From Pycnopodia helianthoides (Eukaryota; Echinodermata; Asteroidea; Forcipulatida; Asteriidae), in NCBI GenBank assembly GCA_032158295.1, contig CM063251.1, forward strand, positions 19,283,425-19,347,424: a DNA stretch of 64,000 nucleotides. The letters are read 5' to 3'. Within the stretch, counting starts at the first letter, position 1. Every line of letters begins with the position of its first letter. Below are positions 35,801 through 44,785 of the stretch, piece after piece. The position numbers and the translations under genes were made by a program. A model generated the notes under the pieces. That model did not search any database and had not been told where the DNA came from. It saw nothing but the letters and a program-made list of their open reading frames with translations.

Positions 35801-38720
35801 ATTCCAGTGCCTTTCGTCCATATGTGTCGGCCGTCCAAGTGTAAAACTCCGAGCTCATGCTCCACACACAAGCTTCATGAGTGAGTCAACACTTGACTTG
35901 TCTGTTGAGCTCGCCACATTTGACGCCTTGTCATGTTAACAACTTGCACACCCAACCAGAATTTGTGTGTACCTATTCTCTGATTGTTCGGGAAATTTGT
36001 GTATATATGCAGGCATTCCAGGGCTAGTGGTTAATTTGTGTATATATGCAGGTATTCCAGGGGTAGTGGTTAAAGGGTGTAAGTTTGAATCCATACAAGT
36101 AACACCCATCTGTATTTTCTTTCACACAGCTGCTCTGAAAAAGACCAGAGCTCGGAGTCTCTCCCTCCCAAACATCGAGGATCCCCTGTGCTTCAGCAGC
36201 AGCATGTCCAGCACCCCTGGCGCAACAACCTTAGGTGATGGGGCGGCAAGTGGTGGCTTCTCCCACTCCATGCCTTCCTCATCCCTGCAAAACTTCCTCA
36301 AGCCCAGACGCCCAGGCGGGAACTCTGACCAGTACGACATCGACAACATTGTCATCCCGTACTCGATGCTGGCATCGACGAGGGTGGAGAAGCTGGAGTA
36401 TAAGGAGATCATGACGCCCAAGTGGAGGAGACTGAGTGAAGGGGAGAAGCTTGCCGCATGTTTGAATCATGTTCTCCAGGAACAACAGCTCATTCAGGTT
36501 AGCTTCCTATCTAGTTAATTATGGCAATAGTTCCCATCAAGGTGCAGGCCCTGCACTTAAGCTTTTTTGTAAAGTAGCCCGCTGGGCCAGTAAACGTTGC
36601 ATTTTACTTGCCCCAAGGAAGTTTTAGTATCCCAGATTTTAAACAGGAACTGCCACAAATGTAATGTTCTGATGTGTTAATGTTAACGATCACAACCAGT
36701 TTAATGATCAAATGAAGTTATATTCACACACTCAATAACGATTAATACATTTTATACATTAATTATTCGCATCTGAAAAGGAAGAAATTAGCATTTTAAA
36801 CAAGTAGGTTGCACAGTTTTTAGTAGCCCACAGGGCATGTTGAGAAGTGGTGTCTACTAGCCCATAGCATTTTTTACTAGACAATCTACGCCGGGCTAGT
36901 GTTAAGGGCGAGCCCCGAGGTGGTAACCAGGATCTATAAATAAGGTTTCCAAATTTGCTGAAAAATTTCGGAATAGATTGCCCAGATTGTTTACCCCTGA
37001 TTTGGCATGATGTGGGGGATTATAAATTTCAGACTTTTATCTGAATTTAGACTTTGACTGGCTGCGGCTGCCTTGTGAAAATACTATACAAATATTGGAT
37101 GCAATATGAGAGCATTGTCACAGAATGTAATCCCAAGGTGAAATCAGGACTATTCCATTTTATGAGGCGAAGCTGAGTGAAATGGGAAAGCTAGATTTCA
37201 CTGACTCGCAGTGTTCTCTAACCTATAGAAATAGCTTGGCGCACCGCCACGCTTTCTGTGGGACCCGCCACGCTTAAGAAGTCGCCGCCATGGTTTAAAA
37301 TCTGTCTGCCACGTTTCCCCTTATTCTGAGAATTTTTTTCTTCATGATTACACTGTACACGATTCCATTTTTACGTTTCGCACACCCTTTCAAAAATTCA
37401 CTCCAAAGTGCCGTGACACGCAGACCACATTTTAATCGACGCATTATCCGTGCAACACACAAAGCAATGACTGTTAACCCTTACAGTGCCAGCCTCGTTT
37501 TAGTAATTCTGTATCCACAGGCCGGCCATTTAAGAAAAAATAGTAATAATTTGGTCTTGAAATCAGAAGAATTTATTGTCAAACTTTTTGAAAGATAAAA
37601 AATAAGTACCCAAAAAATGGGGGAAAAATGCAATGACCCTTTTAAGGAAATTTTATTCCAGCCGTAAAGACTAGAAGTATGACCCCCCACCCCCATGGTT
37701 GTTGCTGGCTGGCTGGCCACTGGAATCCTATCCCATGCCTGAAAGATAATATGTTCATTGTCTATATTTTGTTTGTGTATTTGTAATTCCCTTAAGGCCA
37801 CTCAGGATATGTACAGTCACTTTGGTATGTGTGTATTGTAATTACACAGTTGATAAGCACCACCATTTGTGTAGTGTTGTAGAATGTCCAATTTAAATGT
37901 TTTAATTTGTTGCTTTTTGTAGAAATTGGCGGAAAAGGAAGAGGAACCGCTGGAAGAAGAGGAAGGAGAGGAGAACTTGTCCGATACGGAGATCACTGAC
38001 CGCCATGCCAAATGTGAGGTCACTGAGCGTCAGAAATACCTGACGATCCTGGCCAATCAGACCCATACTCACCACCACCACCGTCGAGGGGCACGCCGAT
38101 CCCGCAACAACAGCAACAGTCAGGGTGGCACACCAGAGCCTTACTCTCCGGACGCTAATCTGTTTGAGCAAAGCCTTCCTTCCAGTGTGAACTCGTCTAA
38201 CGCTCCATCCCCGCTAACCACCCAGGATGCGCTGAGTCCGAGTAGTAGTGGTAAGCCCTCATTGAGTGCCGGTAAGCCGTCGTTGAGTAGCAGTAGCGGC
38301 GCCCATCGCATGAGAACTAGTTCATGGGATAAGCGTAGATTGTCCAGCGCGAGCGACACCAATCTAGAGAACTCGATGGTGGGCAGCTTTGAAGAGCTTG
38401 GCTATGTGGAGAACCCCTGGCCCCACCGGAAGTTCCCCCTCGACGAGTTTGATGTCGCTGAGTTGGGTTCGGTTGAAGAGGTTCCAGAGGAAAAAGAGAT
38501 CATGGACAATTCAACAGCGGAGAATGTTTCCGAGGAGGTAACCAAGAATGCAGTGAACAACATCAAACTGGAGATTGGATCGTCGAGAAACAGCCCTCTT
38601 GAAATGCTCGAGGAATCATCGGGTCCAGAGGAGATCGACGACCCCAATGACCCCGAATGGACTGTGGTGTCCCCAGACAAGCAGCGTAGCTCAATAGTGT
38701 TACGATTAGCGAAAAGGTGA
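25498..38720 (+). CDS. KANSL1: KAT8 regulatory NSL complex subunit 1
   Basis: Seven coding exons: 25498-26813, 27539-28377, 29701-29791, 30851-30999, 33353-33517, 36130-36497 and 37923-38720. All have GT-AG ends; phases match and the total of 3,726 nt is 1,241 codons plus stop (human KANSL1 is about 1,105 aa). The start [11 protein letters not shown] matches the vertebrate N-terminus. Landmarks are a helical [13 protein letters not shown] region (aa ~262-300), a conserved [20 protein letters not shown] block (~449-495), an ARTRPV motif (635-640) that in human KANSL1 binds the WDR5 WIN pocket, a Cys-rich patch, and the PEHE domain from ~922. KANSL1 scaffolds the nuclear NSL complex around KAT8/MOF, which acetylates histone H4 at promoters; the PEHE domain contacts the acetyltransferase. 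The C-terminal acidic and serine-rich exon is diverged. An upstream ATG at 25458 is out of frame and quickly terminates, supporting 25498. Confidence 0.95.
27539..28377 (+). CDS. KANSL1: KANSL1 coding exon 2: conserved core and WDR5-binding motif
   Basis: Acceptor gtttgcag, donor gtacat. It encodes [20 protein letters not shown] and following conserved residues, then [16 protein letters not shown] and [14 protein letters not shown]. It ends [18 protein letters not shown], matching human LERLSQLDSCVHPVLAFP. Confidence 0.94.
29200..29623 (-). mobile_element. MITE family B, copy 2 with internal 100-bp duplication
   Basis: The ends are cagggttctgccca and tgggcagaactctg. It contains an exact head-to-tail 100-bp duplication (29361-29460 and 29461-29560) differing at one base. 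It sits in the KANSL1 intron just upstream of the exon at 29701. Confidence 0.8.
29701..33517 (+). CDS. KANSL1: KANSL1 coding exons 3-5: basic linker
   Basis: Exon 3 (29701-29791) continues [14 protein letters not shown], matching human DVPTSLHFQSMLKSQW. Exons 4 (30851-30999) and 5 (33353-33517) are lysine/arginine-rich, with likely nuclear localisation segments ([31 protein letters not shown]). Each pair is separated by repeat-filled introns. Confidence 0.88.
29854..30083 (+). mobile_element. TTAA-flanked MITE family J, copy 1
   Basis: It starts TTAACCCTCTTGCTGTCTG and ends gacagtaggagggtta, about 230 bp. It is roughly 97% identical to 47829-48057, indicating recent mobility. The CCCTCTTGCTG terminus after TTAA resembles piggyBac-type ends (CCCT...). 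It is intronic in KANSL1. Confidence 0.82.
30154..30527 (+). repeat. Dispersed repeat family K, copy 1
   Basis: About 370 bp from agggctcgcccttaacacta to actttacaaaatgcttaag. It is the inverse counterpart of 36544-36918 and both flank KANSL1 exons. Related ends (agggctc... caagccctg) occur at 31860-32210. Confidence 0.78.
30654..30682 (-). mobile_element. Hammerhead-like core of a Penelope-like fragment, second site
   Basis: The - strand reads CTGATGA, a short GAGC/GCTC hairpin, then TTGAAAC, followed by ATAGAGATTAAACTTGTC. A three-base ACA/TGT stem III before the C is possible, but stem I is weak. It lies in a KANSL1 intron. Confidence 0.33.
31001..33352 (+). other. KANSL1 intron with diverged repeats
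   Basis: No exon is seen. It contains a diverged repeat at 31860-32210, an imperfect tandem duplication of tggctcacatgtggttttcatg sequence at about 32275-32420, and a fragment at 32940-33110 partly similar to the first repeat. Confidence 0.5.
33565..33812 (-). mobile_element. MITE family A, copy 3 (complete, inverted)
   Basis: This complete copy is in opposite orientation to those at 369 and 7366. Both ends carry the CAGCCACAATCATGGGTAC inverted repeat and TGCA. It begins 48 bp after the donor of a KANSL1 exon. Confidence 0.82.
33950..34850. repeat. 76-bp minisatellite, 11 copies, in KANSL1 intron
   Basis: ccactgcagcactgcaccaa recurs at about 33983, 34076, 34152, 34245, 34322, 34398, 34474, 34550, 34626, 34702 and 34796. 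Steps are 76 bp, except three of about 94 bp with an 18-bp internal duplication (agcatgatacccatgcct). Each unit contains the palindrome accaatattggt. Its left flank resembles a SINE found at 46890-47222. Overlapping 66-aa frames across it are repeat artefacts. Confidence 0.93.
34882..35015 (+). mobile_element. MITE family I, copy 2 (partial)
   Basis: It starts caggcctggaattacacag and retains ggtggtgcccct and gcccttgccccct. The right inverted end is lost. It abuts the KANSL1 intronic minisatellite. Confidence 0.6.
35996..36072 (+). repeat. Two-copy 39-bp tandem duplication
   Basis: The unit tttgtgtatatatgcaggca, ending gctagtggttaa, is present twice just upstream of the KANSL1 exon-6 acceptor. 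Each copy holds a cryptic atatgcag acceptor-like sequence. Confidence 0.8.
36130..36497 (+). CDS. KANSL1: KANSL1 coding exon 6: start of PEHE domain
   Basis: Acceptor ctttcacacag, donor gttagc. It carries the PEHE signature [24 protein letters not shown] and TPKWR, matching human FDINNIVIPMSV, TTRVEKLQYKEI and TPSWR. Donor gttagc is weaker than usual, but the phase is correct. Confidence 0.94.
36544..36918 (-). repeat. Dispersed repeat family K, copy 2 (inverted)
   Basis: Reverse-orientation partner of 30154-30527, with high identity over the whole length. The pair could form a hairpin across 6 kb of KANSL1 pre-mRNA. Confidence 0.78.
37923..38720 (+). CDS. KANSL1: KANSL1 coding exon 7: end of PEHE domain and C-terminus
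   Basis: It encodes [20 protein letters not shown], matching human [21 protein letters not shown], then a histidine run, RRGARRSRN and a long acidic/serine-rich tail. It ends TGA at 38718-38720. [12 protein letters not shown] corresponds to human QPWERRTFPL. Confidence 0.93.
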   Translation, partial: KLAEKEEEPLEEEEGEENLSDTEITDRHAKCEVTERQKYLTILANQTHTHHHHRRGARRSRNNSNSQGGTPEPYSPDANLFEQSLPSSVNSSNAPSPLTTQDALSPSSSGKPSLSAGKPSLSSSSGAHRMRTSSWDKRRLSSASDTNLENSMVGSFEELGYVENPWPHRKFPLDEFDVAELGSVEEVPEEKEIMDNSTAENVSEEVTKNAVNNIKLEIGSSRNSPLEMLEESSGPEEIDDPNDPEWTVVSPDKQRSSIVLRLAKR

Positions 38721-40348
38721 GGGTTGCTCATGAGGAATTTGCGCTCAAGTAGTTCCTCTCTACTACGACATAAAGTGACCCTCCACACCAGCCATGGCAT
38801 GTTTTACTATTCTGTACTGCACCAAATGTTTCCAAACCATTTCATCAAGTCTTGTGATTTGAAAGATATTATACACACAAAAAAATTGAATTAAAACAAT
38901 TTAAATTGATTAACTAAAAAATTAAATGAGCAAGATGTTGATTATAAAAAGAAAAAAAATTATAAAATAAATAAATTCAAGGCTCAAGTTTGAACAAAAC
39001 TTGCTTCTTGCTTTGTTGAATTACTGTTCAATTACACTTTGAAGTTGACATTATCAAACTAAATTTGTTCACCGTCAGTGCCCTTTAATCCTTTACTCTA
39101 TTTGAAAGTGTATAACTTGCACGCTAGAGTTATTTCTATGCATTAGTGAAACTTGATATTTCATTTTGTAGTGGCTACCTAAACCTCAACGGAGGGCAGC
39201 TGTTTTCTCTGAAAAAAACACATCATTTGAAAGCACCCCATGACCCATGCACCCCCCACCCAATGCTAGCCTGGAAGGTATGGTACTTTGTGGCACTCTG
39301 GCACCAGTGTGTAAAGAGGGTTGAAAATGTATACTGATTCAAATCTATACCACAGATGGACCAGACTGTTTGCACTCCCAGCCTCACTTTGGTTACACTG
39401 ATTTAAAAGGGAGATAAGAAATACAAAATGGACGACCATGATAGGGTGTGCATGTGAGTGTATGTGGTAGTGCAGGTAGCCAATTTGTACGGCAGTGTCT
39501 AATGTAAGGAGAGGGGAAAATCAGGGCTAAAAATCCTTGTGTAAAAACTAAACTAAACTTCATGGGTTTGGGTACTGTATTTTAGTCATGGTTTACATGC
39601 ATGGTTGTCATTAACGATTGCTGCAGGTGGTGCTGTACTTCTGAACTAAAGTAGAAGCTATTTGCATATAGTGATCTTTGTTTTCCACTACACCAATTTA
39701 TCAGCGTCATGAAAAAGGGGCCTTGTCGGCCACCTCCCTGCAGGCTTATCATTCCATGAAATTTTCACGAGGCAATCAGTCTTGCAGCTCCAAATTATCT
39801 CTGGGCAAGAAGAAATTTATGTATTTGCTGAATGAAAGTCTCCTATGTACAATCAGTCAGTCTTATAAACGTGTTTGGAAAATACACTAGCCAGCTCGAC
39901 TTGGCCTAATTTGATATTGCTGGGCTCTGGCTAGTGGTACAGTGGATATTTTGAGCCCTGCTGCATGTATGAGTTATATGAAAGCATATATACAAAACAT
40001 TCATGCAATGAAATGATTCTTAACTACTTTCAGAAAAGGCAGCCTGTGCACCAACTCGTATTAGTCACTCATAAATCAAGTATCTGTCATGGTTATTGTC
40101 TGTATAGTTTTTCAGTCGCTAAATTTACCATTCAAAGCACACATTTGTTATGACGACAAAGCCATCTGCAGCAATGTAGTTCGAACGCAAATGTAGATGC
40201 AGACGAGTGAGATGACATGTAATGAGCCATACAAATACTGCATCATACCAAATCTGCATTTAAGCCTTGTGCAGAAGTTTATAAAGCCAGCTAATGCACA
40301 ACGTATCAGCCACACCACACAGTATTGTTCGCACTGAACCGATTATTA

Positions 40349-41012
40349 GCAGGGATGAGAAATGTCAGACTTTTTAAACTGAATTCTGACTTTTTGAAGT
40401 CTGCTCGGTAAAAAAAAAATATGCCGAAATTTGTCTCCAAGCTAAATACATGTACGCCAGGCGCTTTAATCTGCTTTTCTAGCACGGAGGACACTGGTCC
40501 CAGTAGCTCCCTGCATTCTATTAACTCAAAGGTCATCAAAAGGTGGAAAACGCCGTCATTTCAATGTACCTCTTTAAGGTACACTTTGCCTTGGATCGGG
40601 CGAGTTGGTCTATAAAAAGCGTTTGTAACCGTTTACAAAAAAAGCATTTGTAAAATGCATATGGTTAGAAAGATGTTTTAAAAGTAGAATACAATAATCG
40701 ACACAAATATGCCTAAAAATGGGGTGGTTTTCCTTTAACTTTGCGAAACAATATGGTCGGCCATTTTTTGACTCCACAAAATGACCGACCGCGTTGGTCA
40801 CGATGTAAAAGGAAAACCACACAATTTCGAGGCATATTTGTGTGGATTATTGTATTCTAGTTTAAAAACATCTTTCTAACCATATGCATTTCATAACAAA
40901 CGGTTACAAATGCTTTTCATAGACCAACTCGCCCGATCCAAGGCAATGTGTACCTTTAAGATCTGGATTCTGGTTTCAGACTTTTTTTGTCAGCAGTCAC
41001 TCTCACCCCTGC
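40349..41012. mobile_element. Outer inverted-repeat element split by a nested MITE
   Basis: gcagggatgagaaatgtcag on the left mirrors the right end (cagtcactctcacccctgc). The element is interrupted by the complete TTAA element at 40574-40959, so it is older than that insertion. Confidence 0.65.
40574..40959. mobile_element. TTAA-flanked long-palindrome MITE family L
   Basis: The two halves are near-complete inverted copies: left ttggatcgggcgagttggtc, aaccgtttac, ccatatgcat-type words; right the same in reverse. TTAA is at both tips (40574-40577 and 40956-40959). It has no coding potential; its length of 386 bp is almost all arm. Confidence 0.85.
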
Positions 41013-42100
41013 ATTAGACAATTTTCCTTTGTAAAGCATTACTGTGTGATGCAGTTTTGGGTTCTTCTTCTTTTGGGTTGTGTTTAGCACGATGATAGTA
41101 TTTTACATTTGTTTGAGTGTTAGATTAATCAAAGGAAAAAAAAATAAAATAAAAAAAAGCATTCCCACACCCCTCGTCTTAATATAACATGTGATGTAAA
41201 GCAATGTTGTTACAAATTGACATTTAGCCTGTGGGTTTAGCATTGTGCAGCTGGTTTTTTATAAACATAAACAAAACAAAAATATCTTATAAAACTATTA
41301 TTACATTTATATAATGATTATTAAAGCAATTCCACGTGTTTAGTTTTTTTGGATCAATTTTTTTACCACCTGCACACGGTATATTTGATAAATAACACAT
41401 GTTTGGTGCCCTTCTCAATTTTCACTGTACCTGTGGTATTGTTACAGGGGAAAAAAACAGGTTTAACCACAATGGTGACTTGTGGCACCGTACTAGTTTG
41501 TAATTTGCAGTATTTTTGACTACGTGAGGGTGAGGGGTATTTGTGAACCAAATTTGCGTGATGCGAAACGGGTAAAACCAACTTTTTTTGTAACCCGTGT
41601 TGTCATCTATTTGGCCATCGATACATAGAGCCAGTCAAAATAAGAAAGAAACTGTCATCGTGATGCAAGTAAATTCGCAGTAGAATGTTCCCTCATGCGG
41701 TCAAAAACTACAGTCTAATTGTCGGACAGGTGTGACGGATCAGCATGAGTTTGTGGCAGACCGGCTTTCCCTTGAAAGGCCAACTTATGAATGAGTTTAG
41801 TCCCGTTGGTGTCTGCTCTAATCTTTCCCCCCCCCTTGTCACCTAGTGTACTGATAACATTAGTAACTTCCTTGTACGTTTATTTTACATCATAATTTTA
41901 GTGTACTACATTTTATTTATGTAACACTGTAGACTGAACAGATGCTGGTGTAGTTGAATACATTTTGTAGTTCACTTTTTATTCGGCCACTTTATGGAGA
42001 TATAAACAAAATATGCAGAGTTTCAAGATTTAGCCAAATCTTCACAATTTACTAAACAATGTTTATTTAATTCATGAATAAAGATTTGGCAGACTTTGTT

Positions 42101-43540
42101 ATTCAAAAAAAAAAAACAATAATTTTTCAGAAAAGTTGTTTAGTCACTCAATCCAAATAGTTCCACATTAAAGTCCTCTTTGGTTTGTGCAGATTATAAA
42201 AGTCTTTAATATCAACATGTGCTTCGATTGTGGAGCACCCATTTTCCTCGTCACAAAACATGTTTAAAAAAACCTTTTAGATTAAAGGGGATATACATAA
42301 ATAACATCAAATATATTTAAAAATAAGTTGTACATAGGTGTATATAGGATGTATAGTACAAGAAGATGTGTACATGATTCACATTGTTGGCAAACAGTTA
42401 CTTTTTTCCACACATGTACATGTACAGTGTTGACTTGTATTACATTCGTGCATTTTTTCTTTTTTTAATGACTGCAATTGGTGTGCACTCCGATAATACA
42501 ATTAATGCCAAACTACAATCTAAAGTTATATTTTAACCCTAAACAGGGCACTGTTAAATGCAAGGCAGAAGAACGACCTGCCCACTGCAAGACAACTGCT
42601 AGAAAGAATGTCGTTATATTCTATCTCACAAATTTAAGGGTTAACATGGCAGTGATAAACATTAGTTTGATCTTAATTTGTACACCATGTAATTATCTGA
42701 TTTTGAAGAGGATGACTAAAGCATACTTGTGATTGCCTGATACTTTACACAGGAGGCAACAGAGGCAATCACATCCCTGCCCCTGGTCATCGCCTTGGCC
42801 CCCTTGAAATGTTCCAGTAGAAACTTCACTCACATAAATGCCCTTTAGTAAAAGGAAAAATGCCTTGCCCTTAAAATAACCCCCACATATATCAGGCCTG
42901 CATCAAGTCCAGGCCTACATGATACATCACGTTGCTCTTTTTTTGGCACCACACCTACCTTTTCAAAAAGATAATTGTACGGTGTATCCGTAGGATTAAC
43001 CAACACATGCAAAAGCTTGTATGTTTACATCTTGTTGCTCTAAAGCAAGGTGTTAAACGGTCAGTTTTCATGTGGAAACCATTAGTAACCAATTATTACC
43101 ATCCTAATATGCATTCTTCAGAAACTTCTTATTTAGGATGTTTACATCTACTCGCCACTATTTGGTGTCATAAGGAATAACATAACAGTCCAATTTTAAA
43201 AGAGGTTTTATGTTAAAGAGTGGAGAAACTATGTCTGATTGTACATTTCTAGAGTTGCTGGTTGTCATTGTATATATATTAGGTATGATTTGGAGAGATT
43301 CTGGCATACAAGTTATGTGTCATAACCTGATGCAGAAGCCCTCATTATATGCTCTCAAGATAGGTTACCATCTCTACTATTTTGTATTAATAGTTGGGGT
43401 CTGAGAGAGTGTTAAGGGAATGCCCCATTTTTCCCATGGAGAACCATTAAAATGTGTGCATGGCACACACATCTTCCTTGTAAAATAATTACGTTTGGTG
43501 GTTATTACTTTTTGTAAATGTTTGACTCTGTACGTGACTT
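42101..43540. other. Intergenic stretch between KANSL1 and TTI2
   Basis: Besides MITE family I copy 3 (42735) I see only AT-rich sequence and short shadow ORFs. No promoter element is identifiable. Confidence 0.5.
42735..42900 (+). mobile_element. MITE family I, copy 3 (degenerate)
   Basis: The left end is degenerate (tgcctgatactttacacagg); the right end atcaggcctg and the interior gcccctggtcatcgccttgg identify it. Confidence 0.62.
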
Positions 43541-43737
43541 CAGGGCCCAATTTCATAGAGCTGCTTCAGCACAAAGAGTAGCTGAGCGCGACAAAATAAT
43601 GCTTACCAGAATAAGGTTACCAGCCAAACTACCATGTCACATGTACAATTTGTGACTGGTATCCTGCTCATTTCTGCTTAGCGGAGAATTGTTAAGCAAT
43701 ATTTTCTGCTTAAGCAGCTCTATGAAATATATCCCAG
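43541..43737 (+). mobile_element. MITE family G, copy 3 (divergent)
   Basis: It runs from agggcccaatttcatagagc to agcagctctatgaaatat. The interior is a diverged subfamily with ttgtgactggtatcctgctc, shared with the partial copy near 51400. Confidence 0.78.
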
Positions 43738-43745
43738 CTGCTGCC

Positions 43746-43988
43746 CAGGGCCCAATTTCATAGAGCTGCTAAGCACAAAAATTTGCCTAGCATGAAATTT
43801 TTGCCATGATAACAGGATTACCAGCCAAATTTCCACGTGATTTTCAGGATAAGCAAACAACAGCTGAATACCATTAACAAGCAATATGCAACAAATGGAA
43901 ATTTGGTTGGTAATCCTGTTTTTATCAAGGAAGAAATTTCATGCTAAGCATATTTTCAGGCTTAGCAGCTCTATGAAATTGGGCCCTG
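43746..43988 (+). mobile_element. MITE family G, copy 4
   Basis: The ends are agggcccaatttcatagagc and gctctatgaaattgggccct. It is about 97% self-complementary at the tips and only 8 bp away from copy 3. Confidence 0.85.
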
Positions 43989-44117
43989 GTTGTATTGTCA
44001 ACTTGGTGTGGTCCCTCTGACTGTATGACTGTCACCTGAACAGACATGACATAGGGACTGATGTCATAAGCCCAAACATCGCAGTCACCGAGGTCATTGA
44101 AGGCTTATTATAGATAG

Positions 44118-44260
44118 ACCTTAGGCATTGACGTCATCAAGCCGCCATCTTAGAAGTAAAACGATGATGAAACAACGAAAAACGCACAGATGTATGCGTG
44201 GCGCACAGGATCAGCCAATGAGATATCTTCTTTTGACCTCTAGCCGAGGGCGCCCTACTC
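44118..44260 (+). repeat. Dispersed repeat family E, copy 2
   Basis: This is the second copy of the 5582-5728 repeat, adjacent to MITE family C copy 3. It includes a CRE-like tgacgtca that is also partly present in copy 1. Confidence 0.7.
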
Positions 44261-44274
44261 ATTTTGTTTAACGT

Positions 44275-44420
44275 ACACGGCCGTATCCGAAATGACGGCT
44301 ACGGCTAGGGCTACGACTGTTGCTATGGGTGTTGCTAAGGACGTCCTATACTTCAACGCATGATGACGCGGAAATCTAGCCGTAGCCGTAGCCGTAGCCG
44401 CTAAGTCGGACACGGCCGTA
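44275..44420 (+). mobile_element. MITE family C, copy 3
   Basis: The clearest copy: acacggccgtatccgaaatg on the left mirrors taagtcggacacggccgt on the right. It is rich in ACGGCT/AGCCGT repeats. It lies about 360 bp upstream of the TTI2 first coding exon, so it may overlap the promoter. Confidence 0.72.
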
Positions 44421-44724
44421 GTGCTATGTCGCAACACGAATTATTGGAGAAGAGATATCTGTATCACACGAACATCTGGATCGAAACGTTTCGATGCGAG
44501 ATGCGATCCAGATTTGTAGACTTGCCCAGTCCTTCTGAGCCAGTCTCCCAAACAGCTAATGTAGCGCCCTCTACCGGCACGTTTGTTGAGAAAGCATCCA
44601 CCACCGACACACACAAAAAAAGCTGAGAAGATGTCGGACTTGGAGTTAGTTCGAACTCCTTCATTTTTATAGCTCCATGATATAACCAAACAGACATTAT
44701 GAAGCTAATCCACGAATCACAACC

Positions 44725-44778
44725 ATGCACGTTCTATGGAAGCACAACCATGCACGTTCTATGGTAGCTGTAGGTTGA
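44725..44778 (+). CDS. Possible uORF in the TTI2 5' leader
   Basis: A 17-codon frame begins at the first of two ATGs created by a near-perfect 26-bp tandem duplication (cacaaccatgcacgttctat twice). It terminates TGA seven bases before the TTI2 start ATG. If the leader includes it, it would lower TTI2 translation. The transcription start is unknown, so this is conditional. Confidence 0.4.
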   Translation: MHVLWKHNHARSMVAVG

Positions 44779-44785
44779 AGGAATC

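Larger units (their letters stand above)
38721..42100 (+). other. KANSL1: Probable KANSL1 3' UTR
   Basis: AT-rich non-coding sequence without another gene follows the stop. The first well-placed AATAAA after the stop with a downstream A/T-rich context is 42077-42082; earlier weak candidates occur near 38965. A nested MITE lies at 40349-41012. UTR length is inferred. Confidence 0.4.

Noticed and set aside
44426..44626. 66-codon ATG frame as the TTI2 first exon
   Set aside because: It has no donor joining to the exon at 46596 in frame, whereas the 44786-44857 exon ends in a donor and matches phase 0.
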